Assembly: GCF_021044935.1 (NCBI RefSeq)
Contig: NZ_JAJNMP010000002.1
Span: forward strand, 62,001 to 126,000
Reading direction: 5' to 3'
DNA from: Agromyces cavernae
GTDB lineage: Bacteria; Actinomycetota; Actinomycetes; Actinomycetales; Microbacteriaceae
DNA: 64,000 nucleotides
Of this stretch, positions 6,782-15,971 are shown piece by piece; position 1 is the stretch's first letter; every line of letters begins with the position of its first letter. The notes beneath the pieces are model-generated. The model made no database searches. It worked only from the letters and a program-made list of their open reading frames with translations, and was not told the DNA's origin. A program made the translations under genes and the position numbers.

Positions 6782-9700
6782 ATGTTCACGAAGATCCTGG
6801 TTGCCAATCGCGGTGAGATCGCCATTCGCGCGTTCCGTGCCGCTGTCGAGGTCGGTGCGAAGACGGTCGCGGTCTACCCCGTCGAAGACCGCAACTCACT
6901 GCACCGGCTGAAGGCCGACGAGGCGTACCAGATCGGCGAGCCCGGGCACCCGGTTCGGGCCTACCTCGACGTGAGCGAGATCATCCGCGTCGCGAAGGAG
7001 TCCGGCGCCGACGCCATCTACCCCGGCTACGGGTTCCTCTCGGAGAACCCCGAGCTCGCTCAAGCTGCCGCCGAGGCGGGCATCGCATTCATCGGCCCGC
7101 CGAAGCACGTGCTCGAGATGGCGGGCAACAAGGTCACCGCGAAGGAGCACGCGATCGCCGCCGGGGTGCCGGTGCTGAAGTCGACGCCGCCGTCGCGCGA
7201 CATCGAGCAACTCGTCGCCCAGGCCGACGAGATCGGATTCCCGGTCTTCGCCAAGGCCGTCGCCGGAGGCGGCGGTCGCGGCATGCGCCGCGTCGACTCG
7301 AAGGACGATCTGCGCGCCGCGCTCGAAGAGGCCATGCGCGAGGCCGACAGCGCCTTCGGCGACCCCACGATGTTCCTCGAGCAGGCAGTGCTGCGGCCCC
7401 GCCACATCGAGGTGCAGGTACTCGCCGACGCCTCGGGCGAGACCGTGCACCTCTTCGAACGCGACTGCTCGGTGCAGCGGCGCCACCAGAAGGTCATCGA
7501 GATCGCGCCGGCGCCCAACCTCTCCGACGACGTGCGGGCGGCTCTCTACCGTGACGCCGTCGCATTCGCGCGATCGATCGGCTACGTGAACGCCGGCACG
7601 GTGGAGTTCCTGCTCGACACCGTCGGCGAGCGTGCCGGCAAGCACGTGTTCATCGAGATGAACCCGCGCATCCAGGTCGAGCACACCGTGACCGAAGAGG
7701 TCACCGACGTCGACCTCGTCGTGTCCCAGATGCGCATCGCGGCGGGGGAGTCCCTCGCCGAGCTCGGGCTCACGCAAGACTCGATCCGCCTGCGCGGTGC
7801 GGCGCTGCAGTGCCGCATCACGACCGAAGACCCGACGGCCGGTTTCCGCCCCGACACCGGCAAGATCACCACGTACCGGTCGCCCGGCGGCGCCGGCATC
7901 CGCCTCGACGGCGGCACGATCAACCCCGGTGCGCAGATCAGCCCGCACTTCGACTCGATGCTCGCGAAGCTCACCTGCCGTGGCCGCGACTACACCGCGG
8001 CGGTCGCACGCGCCAAGCGCGCTCTCGCCGAATTCCGCATCCGGGGCGTGGCGACGAACATCCCGTTCCTCCAGGCGGTGCTCGACGACGCGGCGTTCGT
8101 CGACGGCGACCTCAGCACCTCGTTCATCGACGAGCGCCCGCAACTGCTGCGCGGACGCGTGTCGAAGGACCGCGGCACGAAGATCCTCAACTGGCTCGCC
8201 GACGTCACCGTGAACCAGCCGAACGGCCCGGCGCCCATCAGCGTGAGCCCCGTCGAGAAGCTGCCCGCGATCGACCTCGCACAGCCGGCGCCGTCGGGAT
8301 CGCGTCAGCGACTGCTCGAACTCGGCCCGACCGGCTTCGCCGCCGCGCTGCGGGCGCAGACTCCGGTCGCCGTCACCGAGACGACCTTCCGCGATGCGCA
8401 CCAGTCACTCCTGGCCACCCGCGTGCGCACGAAGGACCTCGTCGCGGTGGCACCGTACGTCGCGCGCCTGACCCCCGAGCTGCTCTCGGTCGAAGCGTGG
8501 GGCGGGGCGACGTACGACGTCGCCCTCCGGTTCCTCGGCGAAGACCCGTGGGAGCGGCTCGCCGCGCTCCGCGAGACGCTGCCGAACATCAACATCCAGA
8601 TGCTGCTGCGTGGTCGCAACACCGTCGGCTACACCCCGTACCCCACCGAGGTGACCGACGCGTTCGTCCGCGAGGCATCCGCAACCGGCGTCGACATCTT
8701 CCGCATCTTCGACGCGCTGAACGACGTCGAGCAGATGCGGCCGGCGATCGAGTCGGTGCTCGAGACCGGGCACTCGATCGCCGAGGTCGCGCTCTGCTAC
8801 ACGGGTGACCTGCTCGACCCGGCAGAAGACCTGTACACGCTCGACTACTACCTGCGCCTCGCTGACCAGATCGTCGACGCCGGGGCACACGTGCTCGCGA
8901 TCAAGGACATGGCCGGTCTCCTGCGGCCCGCGGCCGCAGCCCGCCTCGTCGGCGCCCTGCGTGAGCGGTTCGACGTGCCCGTGCACCTCCACACCCACGA
9001 CACCGCCGGCGGCCAGCTCGCGACGCTGCTCGCAGCGGCCGACGCCGGCGTCGACGCGGTCGACGTCGCGAGCGCGCCGATGGCGGGCACCACGAGCCAG
9101 CCGTCGGCATCCTCGCTCGTCGCCGCCCTCGCCCACACCCCGCGCGACACGGGCATCTCGCTCGACGCAGTCTCCGACCTCGAGCCCTACTGGGAAGCGG
9201 TGCGACGCCTGTACCGGCCGTTCGAGTCGGGCCTGCCCGGACCGACAGGCCGCGTGTACCACCACGAGATCCCCGGAGGGCAACTCTCGAACCTGCGCCA
9301 GCAGGCGATCGCGCTCGGCCTCGCCGACGACTTCGAGCTCATCGAGGACATGTACGCCGCTGCCGACCGCATCCTCGGTCGCGTGCCCAAGGTCACCCCG
9401 TCGTCGAAGGTCGTCGGCGACCTGGCACTGCACCTCGCCGCGGTGAAGGCCGACCCCGCCGACTTCGCCGAGAACCCCGACAAGTACGACGTGCCCGACT
9501 CGGTCATCGGCTTCATGGCCGGCGAACTCGGCGACCTGCCCGGCGGGTGGCCCGAGCCGTTCCGCACGAAGGTGCTCGCCGGCCGCGATGTGCGCATCGG
9601 CGTGACTGAGCTCACCGACGACCAGCGCGCCGCCCTCGAGGCCGACAGCGCGACGCGCCGGGCGACCCTGAACGCGCTGCTGTTCCCGGCCCCGACGCGG

Positions 9701-10186
9701 CAGTTCGAGCAGATCCGCGAGCTCTTCGGCGACCTGTCGGTCGTCGACACGGCCGATTACCTCTACGGCCTGCGGCCCGGCTCCGAGCACGTCGTCGAGA
9801 TCGCCAAGGGCGTGCGGCTCTACGCCGGTCTCGAGGCCATCGGCGAGGCCGACGACAAGGGCATGCGCACCGTCATGACGATCCTCAACGGCCAGTTGCG
9901 CCCGGTGTTCGTGCGCGACCGCGGCATCGTCGTCGAGTCGCGGGCGGCCGAGAAGGCCGATGCCTCGCAGCCCGGCCAGATCGCCGCGCCGTTCTCGGGC
10001 GTCGTCACGTTGCAGGTCGAGGTCGGCGCCGAGATCGTCGCCGGCCAGAGCGTCGCATCGATCGAGGCGATGAAGATGGAGGCCGCCATCACCTCGCCCG
10101 TCGCCGGTGTCGTCGAGCGGGTCGCGATCCCGAAGACGCAGCAGGTCGAGGCCGGCGATCTGCTCGTGGTGGTGCGTGCACGGTAG
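6782..10186 (+). CDS. pyc: Pyruvate carboxylase
   Basis: 1134 residues from ATG 6782, the usual length for the single-chain enzyme that carboxylates pyruvate to oxaloacetate. Domain order is complete. First comes biotin carboxylase (residues about 2-450: KILVANRGEIAIRAF, the Gly-rich loop GGGGRGMRRV, then FIEMNPRIQVEHTVTE). Next is the carboxyltransferase barrel (from about 530: TETTFRDAHQSLLATR, then IKDMAGLL and HTHDT). Last is a C-terminal biotin carrier domain with EAMKMEA, whose middle Lys carries biotin. A nine-codon upstream extension exists, but MFTKILVANRG is the natural start. This is the main anaplerotic enzyme of many actinobacteria. Its stop codon is embedded in a -10 box for the next gene. 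Confidence 0.97.
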   Translation: MFTKILVANRGEIAIRAFRAAVEVGAKTVAVYPVEDRNSLHRLKADEAYQIGEPGHPVRAYLDVSEIIRVAKESGADAIYPGYGFLSENPELAQAAAEAGIAFIGPPKHVLEMAGNKVTAKEHAIAAGVPVLKSTPPSRDIEQLVAQADEIGFPVFAKAVAGGGGRGMRRVDSKDDLRAALEEAMREADSAFGDPTMFLEQAVLRPRHIEVQVLADASGETVHLFERDCSVQRRHQKVIEIAPAPNLSDDVRAALYRDAVAFARSIGYVNAGTVEFLLDTVGERAGKHVFIEMNPRIQVEHTVTEEVTDVDLVVSQMRIAAGESLAELGLTQDSIRLRGAALQCRITTEDPTAGFRPDTGKITTYRSPGGAGIRLDGGTINPGAQISPHFDSMLAKLTCRGRDYTAAVARAKRALAEFRIRGVATNIPFLQAVLDDAAFVDGDLSTSFIDERPQLLRGRVSKDRGTKILNWLADVTVNQPNGPAPISVSPVEKLPAIDLAQPAPSGSRQRLLELGPTGFAAALRAQTPVAVTETTFRDAHQSLLATRVRTKDLVAVAPYVARLTPELLSVEAWGGATYDVALRFLGEDPWERLAALRETLPNINIQMLLRGRNTVGYTPYPTEVTDAFVREASATGVDIFRIFDALNDVEQMRPAIESVLETGHSIAEVALCYTGDLLDPAEDLYTLDYYLRLADQIVDAGAHVLAIKDMAGLLRPAAAARLVGALRERFDVPVHLHTHDTAGGQLATLLAAADAGVDAVDVASAPMAGTTSQPSASSLVAALAHTPRDTGISLDAVSDLEPYWEAVRRLYRPFESGLPGPTGRVYHHEIPGGQLSNLRQQAIALGLADDFELIEDMYAAADRILGRVPKVTPSSKVVGDLALHLAAVKADPADFAENPDKYDVPDSVIGFMAGELGDLPGGWPEPFRTKVLAGRDVRIGVTELTDDQRAALEADSATRRATLNALLFPAPTRQFEQIRELFGDLSVVDTADYLYGLRPGSEHVVEIAKGVRLYAGLEAIGEADDKGMRTVMTILNGQLRPVFVRDRGIVVESRAAEKADASQPGQIAAPFSGVVTLQVEVGAEIVAGQSVASIEAMKMEAAITSPVAGVVERVAIPKTQQVEAGDLLVVVRAR

Positions 10187-10189
10187 GCT
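10184..10189 (+). promoter_or_regulatory. -10 box (TAGGCT) overlapping the pyc stop codon
   Basis: TAGGCT begins with the TAG stop of pyc. It lies 35 nt before the GTG of the next gene, leaving a short leader that contains the ribosome site GAGGAGGGG (10211-10219). Confidence 0.45.
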
Positions 10190-10224
10190 GTCCCGTGGAA
10201 TGGCGCTGATGAGGAGGGGTATCG

Positions 10225-11616
10225 GTGGCTGACGACACGACAGATGACCGAGCCGGGGCACGCCGCGGAGGCGTTGCGCGCACCGCGGCGGCCGGCCACG
10301 GCGAACCCGAGCCGACGACCGGGGCGCATGCGGCGAGGCGTGCGTCCGAGAACCTGAATCTCAGGGTCGACCTCCCGCCGGCGCCGGTGCGCGAGGTGCC
10401 CGAAGACGAGGTGGCCGTCGCGATCGACGACGTCTCGGTGAACCCGACCGCCCTCGTCGACGGCGATTCCACCACCCGATCGGTCGAGGTGATCACCCCG
10501 GCGCTCTCGCACGGCGCCTACCGCAGCGCGGCCCGGCGCGACCCCTCGCCGTACGGTGCGCTCCTCGCGGCCGATGCCTCGCGAGCACGTCGCGAGCGAC
10601 TTCGCGACGAAGCGGCAGCGCAGGTCGCCGTCGTCGAATCCCCGGGCGAGGCGCCGGTTCCCGCCGAAGTGCCCGAGACGCCCGAATCACTCACTCCCGA
10701 CCGCCTGATCGACCTCAACCGAACGACCCGACCTGCGCCGCAGGGCGGGCTGAACCGCCTGGTCTACGAAGCTTCGCTCCACCTCGTGAACCTCGGCGAT
10801 TCGGCCAAGGTGCGCGCGCACAAGGCCCTGAGCCAGCGCATCCAGAAACGGTTCGAGGGCGGCGCCCGGTTCGTCCCGGTGCTCACGCGCAAGGGCGGCG
10901 TCGGCAAGACGACGATCACCGCGCTGTTGGGCATGGCGTTGGCCGACGCCCGCGACGACCGCATCATCGCGATCGACGCGAATCCCGACCGGGGCACGCT
11001 CGCCGAGCGCGTCGACCGGCAGACGCGCGAGACGGTGCGCGACGTCGTCGTCAAGGCATCGTCGATCGGTGGCTACACCGACTTCTCCAAGTTCGTCTCC
11101 CGCGATGAGACACGCCTCGACATCCTCGCCTCCGACACCGACCCCACCCTCTCCGAGGCGTTCGACGACAACGACTACAACGTCGTCGCGGGCCTGGCCG
11201 CGCGGTATTACTCGCTCGTGCTCACCGACTGCGGCACGGGCATCGTGCATTCGGTCATGCGCGCGACGCTGCAGCGCGCCGACTCGATCGTCATCGTCTC
11301 GGGCGGCAGCGTCGACGAGGCGCGTCTCGCATCCGAAACGCTCACCTGGCTCGAGGCGAACGGCTTCGGTGAACTCGTACGCAACGCGGTCGTCGCGATC
11401 AACCTCGCGACGCAGGGCACGCACCTCGTGAAGGTCGACGAGATCGAGGCGCACTTCCAGTCGCGTGTTCGCGAGATCGTGCGCATCCCATACGACCCCC
11501 AGCTCGCCGCCGGTTCCGTGGTGAACTGGAAGGAACTCCGCCCCGTCACGCAGCACGCGGCGCGAGAACTCGCCGCCCTCGTGGTGGAAGGCCTGCCCGC
11601 CGAGCGCGGGCACTGA
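10225..11616 (+). CDS. MinD/ParA-like ATPase with long disordered N-terminus, EspI-like
   Basis: 463 residues from GTG 10225, with a good ribosome site. Residues 1-165 are low-complexity (Ala, Arg, Pro, Glu) and probably disordered. The C-terminal half is a SIMIBI ATPase: [19 protein letters not shown] (deviant Walker A), [16 protein letters not shown], then [12 protein letters not shown]. The combination [16 protein letters not shown] before the ATPase and DANPDRGTL inside it is, from memory, very like EspI (Rv3876) and related ATPases of ESX/type VII loci. No WxG100 or EccC genes are visible in this window, so its role here is open. It is followed 11 nt later by def. Confidence 0.83.
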   Translation: MADDTTDDRAGARRGGVARTAAAGHGEPEPTTGAHAARRASENLNLRVDLPPAPVREVPEDEVAVAIDDVSVNPTALVDGDSTTRSVEVITPALSHGAYRSAARRDPSPYGALLAADASRARRERLRDEAAAQVAVVESPGEAPVPAEVPETPESLTPDRLIDLNRTTRPAPQGGLNRLVYEASLHLVNLGDSAKVRAHKALSQRIQKRFEGGARFVPVLTRKGGVGKTTITALLGMALADARDDRIIAIDANPDRGTLAERVDRQTRETVRDVVVKASSIGGYTDFSKFVSRDETRLDILASDTDPTLSEAFDDNDYNVVAGLAARYYSLVLTDCGTGIVHSVMRATLQRADSIVIVSGGSVDEARLASETLTWLEANGFGELVRNAVVAINLATQGTHLVKVDEIEAHFQSRVREIVRIPYDPQLAAGSVVNWKELRPVTQHAARELAALVVEGLPAERGH

Positions 11617-11627
11617 TCGGAGCGCAA

Positions 11628-12119
11628 TTGCCGGAACGTCCCATTCGCCTGTTCGGCGACCCTGTCTTGAAGACCGTCTCAGCCCCCGTCGAACAGGTCG
11701 ACGATCGCGTGCGCGCGCTCGTGACCGACCTCGTCGACAGTGTGCGCGTTCCCGGGCGAGCGGGCGTCGCGGCGTCGCAGATCGGAGTCAACCTGCGCGC
11801 GTTCAGCTACAACGTCGACGGCGAGGTCGGCTACATCCTCAACCCCGAGATCGTCGAGGTCTCGGGCGACAAGCAGTTGATCGACGAGGGGTGCCTGTCG
11901 GTACCCGGTCTCTGGCACAAGACACCGCGCTATCCGTTCGCACGGGTTCGCGGCATCGACCTCGACGGCAACGACATCGAGCTCGCGGGCGACGGACTCA
12001 TGGCGCAAGCCCTGCAGCACGAGGTCGACCACCTCGACGGGTTGCTCTACCTCGACCGTCTCGAGAAGGACGAACGGCGCAGCGCGATGAAGGCCGTGCG
12101 GGAGTCCGACTGGTTCTGA
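11628..12119 (+). CDS. def: Peptide deformylase
   Basis: 163 residues from TTG 11628, 11 nt after the preceding stop. It removes the formyl group from the N-terminal Met of new proteins. All three family motifs can be seen: motif 1 as GVAASQIG (usually GxGLAAPQ, so Pro is replaced by Ser here), motif 2 EGCLSVPG with the metal-binding Cys, and motif 3 QHEVDHLDG with the two metal-binding His and the catalytic Glu. A start at TTG is unusual, but the conserved family N-terminus begins directly after it and no better start is close. A strong hairpin terminator follows. Confidence 0.94.
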   Translation: MPERPIRLFGDPVLKTVSAPVEQVDDRVRALVTDLVDSVRVPGRAGVAASQIGVNLRAFSYNVDGEVGYILNPEIVEVSGDKQLIDEGCLSVPGLWHKTPRYPFARVRGIDLDGNDIELAGDGLMAQALQHEVDHLDGLLYLDRLEKDERRSAMKAVRESDWF

Positions 12120-12173
12120 CGTTCACCGATTCCGGCATCGGCTCACCGATGCCCGGCATCGTGAGCGCGAAGT

Positions 12174-12203
12174 GGGGCTCCGCGGAGAATTCCGCGGAGC
12201 CCC
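12174..12203. terminator. Bidirectional hairpin terminator between def and fadD
   Basis: A perfect 13-bp stem (GGGGCTCCGCGGA at 12174-12186 pairing with 12191-12203) with a 4-nt loop. It lies between two convergent genes. There is no long T tract, as is common in high-GC actinobacteria, where strong GC stems alone can act. Confidence 0.8.
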
Positions 12204-12222
12204 TCTGTCGTCGCTCGGAAGG

Positions 12223-14055
12223 TCAGCTCACGATCGAGTGACCCTCGGTGGCCGGCGCGCCCGAGTACATCGCCTCGATCTGAGGCGAGAAGTCCTCGAG
12301 GATGATGTTGCGCTTGATGCTCATCTTCGGGGTGAGGTGGCCGCTCGCCTCGGTGAACTCGGTCGTGAGGATCGTGAACTTGCGGATCGACTCCGCGCGC
12401 GACACGGTCTCGTTCGCTGCGTCGATCGCTCGCTGCACCTCGGCGTTGACCGCGGGGTTCACGGCCGCCTCGTCGAGCGACATGCCCGCGTCTTCGCCGT
12501 TGTTGTTGAGCCACACGGGCAGCATCTCGGGGTCGAGCGTGACGAGCGCCGAGATGAAGGGCTTCTTGTCGCCCACCACGACGACCTGGCCCACGAGCGG
12601 GTTCGCTCGGATCGGGTCTTCGAGCGCTGCGGGCGAGACGTTCTTTCCGCCCGCGGTGACGATGATCTCCTTCTTGCGCCCGGTGATGGTGAGGAAGCCG
12701 TCTTCGTCGAACGAACCGAGGTCGCCGGTCTTGAACCATTCGCCGTCGAACGACGCGGCCGTCGCCTCGGGGTTGTTCCAGTACTCCTTGAACACGTCGA
12801 TGCCCTTGACCTGGATCTCGCCGTCGTCGGCGAGTCGGATCGAGACGCCCGGCAGCGTAGGGCCGACCGTGCCGATCTTCGACTTCGTCGCGAGGTTCAC
12901 CGTGGCGGGCGCCGTGGTCTCGGTGAGGCCGTAGCCCTCGAGGATCGTGATGCCGAGCGAGTGGTAGAAGTGGCCGAGGCGGGGACCGAGCGGCGCTGAT
13001 CCCGAGACGGCGTACGTGACATTGCCGCCCATCGCCGCACGCAGCTTCGAGTAGACGAGCCGGTCGAACAGCGCGAACTTGACCTTGAGGCCGAAGGGGA
13101 TCTTCTTGCCCTCTTCGAGCAGCGCCGAGTGCTCGACGGCGGCGTCGGCAGCGGCACGGAAGATCTTGCCCTTGCCGCCCGCCTCGGCCTTCTGCTCGGA
13201 GACGTTGTACACCTTCTCGAACACGCGCGGCACCGCGAGCAGGAAGGTCGGCTTGAAGCTGCCGAGCGACGGCAGCAGCTGCTTCGTGTCGGCCTGGTGG
13301 CCCACGCGCACGCCGGCGTGCACCGCGAGCACGGCGATGAACCGCGCGAAGACGTGGGCGGTCGTGATGAACAGGAGCGTCGACGCGCCGGGGGTGTTCA
13401 CGACCTCGTCGAGCGCGACCGCAGCGTTGCGGGAGAGCTCGACGAAGTTCGAGTGGGTGAGCACGCACCCCTTGGGCTTGCCGGTGGAGCCCGACGTGTA
13501 GATGAGGGTCGCGATGTCGGACCCGACGGCGAGGTTGCGGCGCCGCTCGATCTCTTCGTCGGACACGTCGACGCCGGCGGCGGCGAGCTTGTCGAGGTCG
13601 CCGAGGTCGATCTGCCAGGTATTGCGGATCGCGGGGAGCTCGGGGTGCACCTCGTCGAAGCGCGCGAAGTGGTCGGGAGTCTCGACGATCATCGCGACGG
13701 CTCCCGAGTCGCCGAGGTTCCAGCGCACCTGCGTGGGCGAGCTCGTCTCGTACACGGGCACGAGCACTGCGCCGGCGAACCAGGTGGCGAAGTCGACGAG
13801 GGTCCACTCGTAGCGCGTCTTGCTCATGAGCCCGATCTTGTCGCCCGGCTGGATGCCGGCGGCGACGAGGCCCTTGGCGAGCGCGATGACCTGGTCGTAG
13901 AACTCGCGCGTGGTGACGGGGGACCAGCCGCCGTCGGCAGTGGGAAGGGAGAACAGCACCAGGTCGGGCGTCGCGGCGACGCGATCGACGAGCAGGTCGG
14001 TGGCGTTCGCCTGAGGGTCTGGGGCGACCACGGCTGGCGTGGTGAATTCGATCAC
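12223..14055 (-). CDS. fadD15: Long-chain acyl-CoA synthetase (AMP-forming)
   Basis: 610 residues from GTG 14055, with a GGAG ribosome site just upstream. The enzyme activates fatty acids through an acyl-adenylate and then forms acyl-CoA. The P-loop-like AMP motif is YTSGSTGKPKGC, followed by EGYGLTETTAP, a C-terminal TGDLGSFDEDGFLTITGRKK and a GGKNVSP block; together these define the ANL superfamily, FadD15 or bacterial FACL group. The position near glk, plsC and aroG parallels fadD15 (Rv2187) in mycobacteria. It is divergent from the ROK kinase. The gene symbol is by analogy and less certain than the family. Confidence 0.9.
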   Translation of the reverse strand: MIEFTTPAVVAPDPQANATDLLVDRVAATPDLVLFSLPTADGGWSPVTTREFYDQVIALAKGLVAAGIQPGDKIGLMSKTRYEWTLVDFATWFAGAVLVPVYETSSPTQVRWNLGDSGAVAMIVETPDHFARFDEVHPELPAIRNTWQIDLGDLDKLAAAGVDVSDEEIERRRNLAVGSDIATLIYTSGSTGKPKGCVLTHSNFVELSRNAAVALDEVVNTPGASTLLFITTAHVFARFIAVLAVHAGVRVGHQADTKQLLPSLGSFKPTFLLAVPRVFEKVYNVSEQKAEAGGKGKIFRAAADAAVEHSALLEEGKKIPFGLKVKFALFDRLVYSKLRAAMGGNVTYAVSGSAPLGPRLGHFYHSLGITILEGYGLTETTAPATVNLATKSKIGTVGPTLPGVSIRLADDGEIQVKGIDVFKEYWNNPEATAASFDGEWFKTGDLGSFDEDGFLTITGRKKEIIVTAGGKNVSPAALEDPIRANPLVGQVVVVGDKKPFISALVTLDPEMLPVWLNNNGEDAGMSLDEAAVNPAVNAEVQRAIDAANETVSRAESIRKFTILTTEFTEASGHLTPKMSIKRNIILEDFSPQIEAMYSGAPATEGHSIVS

Positions 14056-14126
14056 GGTAGCTCCTTCGGCACCGGGCGTGTCGCGCCGTGGTCGAGTCTG
14101 TGCGCGGCCTCGGCATTGGGGTCGTC

Positions 14127-14135
14127 TACACTCTA
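14127..14135. promoter_or_regulatory. Overlapping divergent -10 boxes between fadD and glk
   Basis: In the 150 bp between the two divergent starts, TACACT (14127-14132, plus strand) overlaps TAGAGT (14135-14130, minus strand). If both are used, the two promoters would exclude each other. No clear -35 elements are visible. Confidence 0.35.
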
Positions 14136-14205
14136 GTCGTTGCTCGCGTCGGCTTCTCGCCCGGGCACGCCCATGCCTCATCCCCCCTGAAAGGCGGCTC
14201 CCCGG

Positions 14206-15156
14206 GTGCACGCGATCGGTATCGACATCGGCGGGACGAAGATCGCCGGAGCGGTCGTCGACGAACTCGGCACGATCGTGCGCAGCGAGCGCGTGCCGAC
14301 TCCCGCAGGCGATGTGGCGAAGCTCGAGGACGCCGTCGTCGCCATGATCACTTCGCTCGCGGCCGACGACGGGGTCGCGGCCGTCGGCGTCGCCGCGGCC
14401 GGGTTCATCGACGCCGCCCAATCGATGGTCTATTACGCACCGAACATCGACTGGCGCAACGAGCCGTTCCGCGAGAAGCTCGAGGCCCGCGTCGGCAAGT
14501 CGGTCGTCGTCGACAACGACGCCAATGCCGCCGGCTGGGCGGAGTTCCGCTTCGGCGCGGGTCGCATGGTGAGCGACATGGTGATGCTCACGATCGGCAC
14601 GGGCGTCGGCGGCGCCGTCGTGGCCGGTGACCGCCTCTTCCGCGGCGGCTTCGGCGCGGGCGCCGAGCTCGGCCACATGCGCGTCGTCCCCGATGGGCTC
14701 GCGTGCGGTTGCGGGCAGCGCGGATGCCTCGAACAGTACGGTTCCGGGCGCGCATTGCTGCGCATGGCGAACGAGGTCGCCGATGCCGGGGGAGTCGGAC
14801 GTGCCCTCGCCCAGGCCCGCGACGAGCACGGAACCCTCGACGGGCGACTCGTCGGTGCGCTCATGATGGCCGGTGACCCCGGCGCGCTGACCGCCCTGCG
14901 CGAACTCGGCCACTGGCTCGGCCAGGCGGCGGCGAGCCTCTCGGCGATCCTCGATCCGCAGCGGTTCGTGTTCGGCGGCGGGGTGGCCGAAGCCGGCGAG
15001 CTGCTGCTCGAGCCGATCCGCGAGGCCTACGCCGAGCACCTTCCGGCTCGCGGCTACCACCCCGAGCCCGACTTCGTCATCGCCGAGCTCGTGAACGATG
15101 CGGGCGTGGTCGGGGCGGCCGACCTTGCGCGGGTGTGGGTCGCCGAGCACGCGTGA
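14206..15156 (+). CDS. glk: ROK-family glucokinase
   Basis: 316 residues from GTG 14206, with AAAGGCGG upstream as a possible ribosome site. The N-terminal phosphate loop is IGIDIGGTKIAGAVVDELG. The zinc-binding ROK signature is CGCGQRGCLEQYGSG, and VVDNDANAAGWAEFRFGAG holds the catalytic Asp and sugar-contacting residues. These features and the length fit ATP-dependent ROK glucokinases of actinobacteria; no DNA-binding domain is present, so it is not a ROK repressor. The sugar specificity is inferred. It is 48 nt upstream of plsC, and a -10 box between them suggests that plsC also has its own promoter. Confidence 0.9.
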   Translation: MHAIGIDIGGTKIAGAVVDELGTIVRSERVPTPAGDVAKLEDAVVAMITSLAADDGVAAVGVAAAGFIDAAQSMVYYAPNIDWRNEPFREKLEARVGKSVVVDNDANAAGWAEFRFGAGRMVSDMVMLTIGTGVGGAVVAGDRLFRGGFGAGAELGHMRVVPDGLACGCGQRGCLEQYGSGRALLRMANEVADAGGVGRALAQARDEHGTLDGRLVGALMMAGDPGALTALRELGHWLGQAAASLSAILDPQRFVFGGGVAEAGELLLEPIREAYAEHLPARGYHPEPDFVIAELVNDAGVVGAADLARVWVAEHA

Positions 15157-15167
15157 CGTGCTGGCGC

Positions 15168-15173
15168 TAGGCT
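15168..15173 (+). promoter_or_regulatory. -10 box (TAGGCT) upstream of plsC
   Basis: TAGGCT at 15168-15173 would give a short leader of about 25 nt, ending in the ribosome region GGGGAAGGGAA before the GTG at 15205. Confidence 0.45.
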
Positions 15174-15204
15174 GAAGTGCTGCGTCAGGGGAAGGGAACG
15201 CACG

Positions 15205-15894
15205 GTGTTCTACTGGATCATGAAGCACCTCGTGGTCGGTCCGATCCTGTTGGCGATCTTCCGACCGTGGATCGTCGGCCTCGAGAACGTGCCGAAGTCC
15301 GGTGCCGTCGTGCTCGCCTCGAACCACCTCTCGTTCATCGACTCGATCTTCCTGCCGCTCGTGGTTCCCAGGCCCGTGGTCTTCCTCGCCAAGAGCGAGT
15401 ACTTCACCGGCAAGGGGCTGAAGGGCTGGGCGACGCGCGTGTTCTTCCAGGCGGCCGGCCAGCTGCCCATCGATCGTTCGGGCGGCAAGGCCTCCGAGGC
15501 GTCCCTGAACACGGGCCTCAAGGTGCTCGCCGACGGCAGCATCCTCGGCATCTACCCCGAGGGCACGCGCAGCCCCGACGGCAAGCTCTACCGCGGTCGC
15601 ACCGGTGTCGCGCGCATGGTGCTCGAGTCGGGTGTCCCAGTGGTCCCCGTCGCGATGATCGGCACGTTGGAAGTCATGCCGATCGGGAAGCGCCTGCCGA
15701 AGGTGCGTCGCATCGGCATCATCTTCGGCGAGCCGATCGACTTCACGCGCTTCGAGGGCATGGAGGGGGACCGGTTCGTGCTGCGCTCGGTCACCGACGA
15801 GCTCGTGTACCGTCTGCGTGGCCTCAGCGGCCAGGAGTACGTCGACGTGTACGCGAGTTCGGTCAAGGAGCAACGGGCCGCGCAGTCGCGGTAG
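15205..15894 (+). CDS. plsC: 1-acyl-sn-glycerol-3-phosphate acyltransferase (PlsC family)
   Basis: 229 residues from GTG 15205. Block I of glycerolipid acyltransferases is SNHLSFIDS, with the catalytic His and Asp in the H-x4-D spacing, and block III is IYPEGTRSPDG. GRTGVARMVLESG and PVVPVAMIG follow as expected. The enzyme adds a second acyl chain to lysophosphatidic acid at the membrane; some members acylate other glycolipids. The gene may act with the neighbouring acyl-CoA synthetase, which provides acyl-CoA. The M. tuberculosis counterpart in the same neighbourhood is Rv2182c. Confidence 0.92.
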   Translation: MFYWIMKHLVVGPILLAIFRPWIVGLENVPKSGAVVLASNHLSFIDSIFLPLVVPRPVVFLAKSEYFTGKGLKGWATRVFFQAAGQLPIDRSGGKASEASLNTGLKVLADGSILGIYPEGTRSPDGKLYRGRTGVARMVLESGVPVVPVAMIGTLEVMPIGKRLPKVRRIGIIFGEPIDFTRFEGMEGDRFVLRSVTDELVYRLRGLSGQEYVDVYASSVKEQRAAQSR

Positions 15895-15971
15895 GCTCGG
15901 AGAGCGGCGGCGCGACGTGCGTCGCCGTTCCGTTTCCGGCGCATTCGCGCCCGACCCTCCAGGACACTCCC

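Noticed and set aside
12223-15873. Very long minus-strand reading frame continuing upstream of the acyl-CoA synthetase
   Set aside because: The part beyond 14055 lies antisense to glk and plsC, has no family similarity and arises from GC-rich codon bias.
15895-15971. Possible attenuator in the leader of aroG
   Set aside because: A small GC hairpin can be drawn, but no leader peptide rich in aromatic residues and no alternative hairpin is visible.
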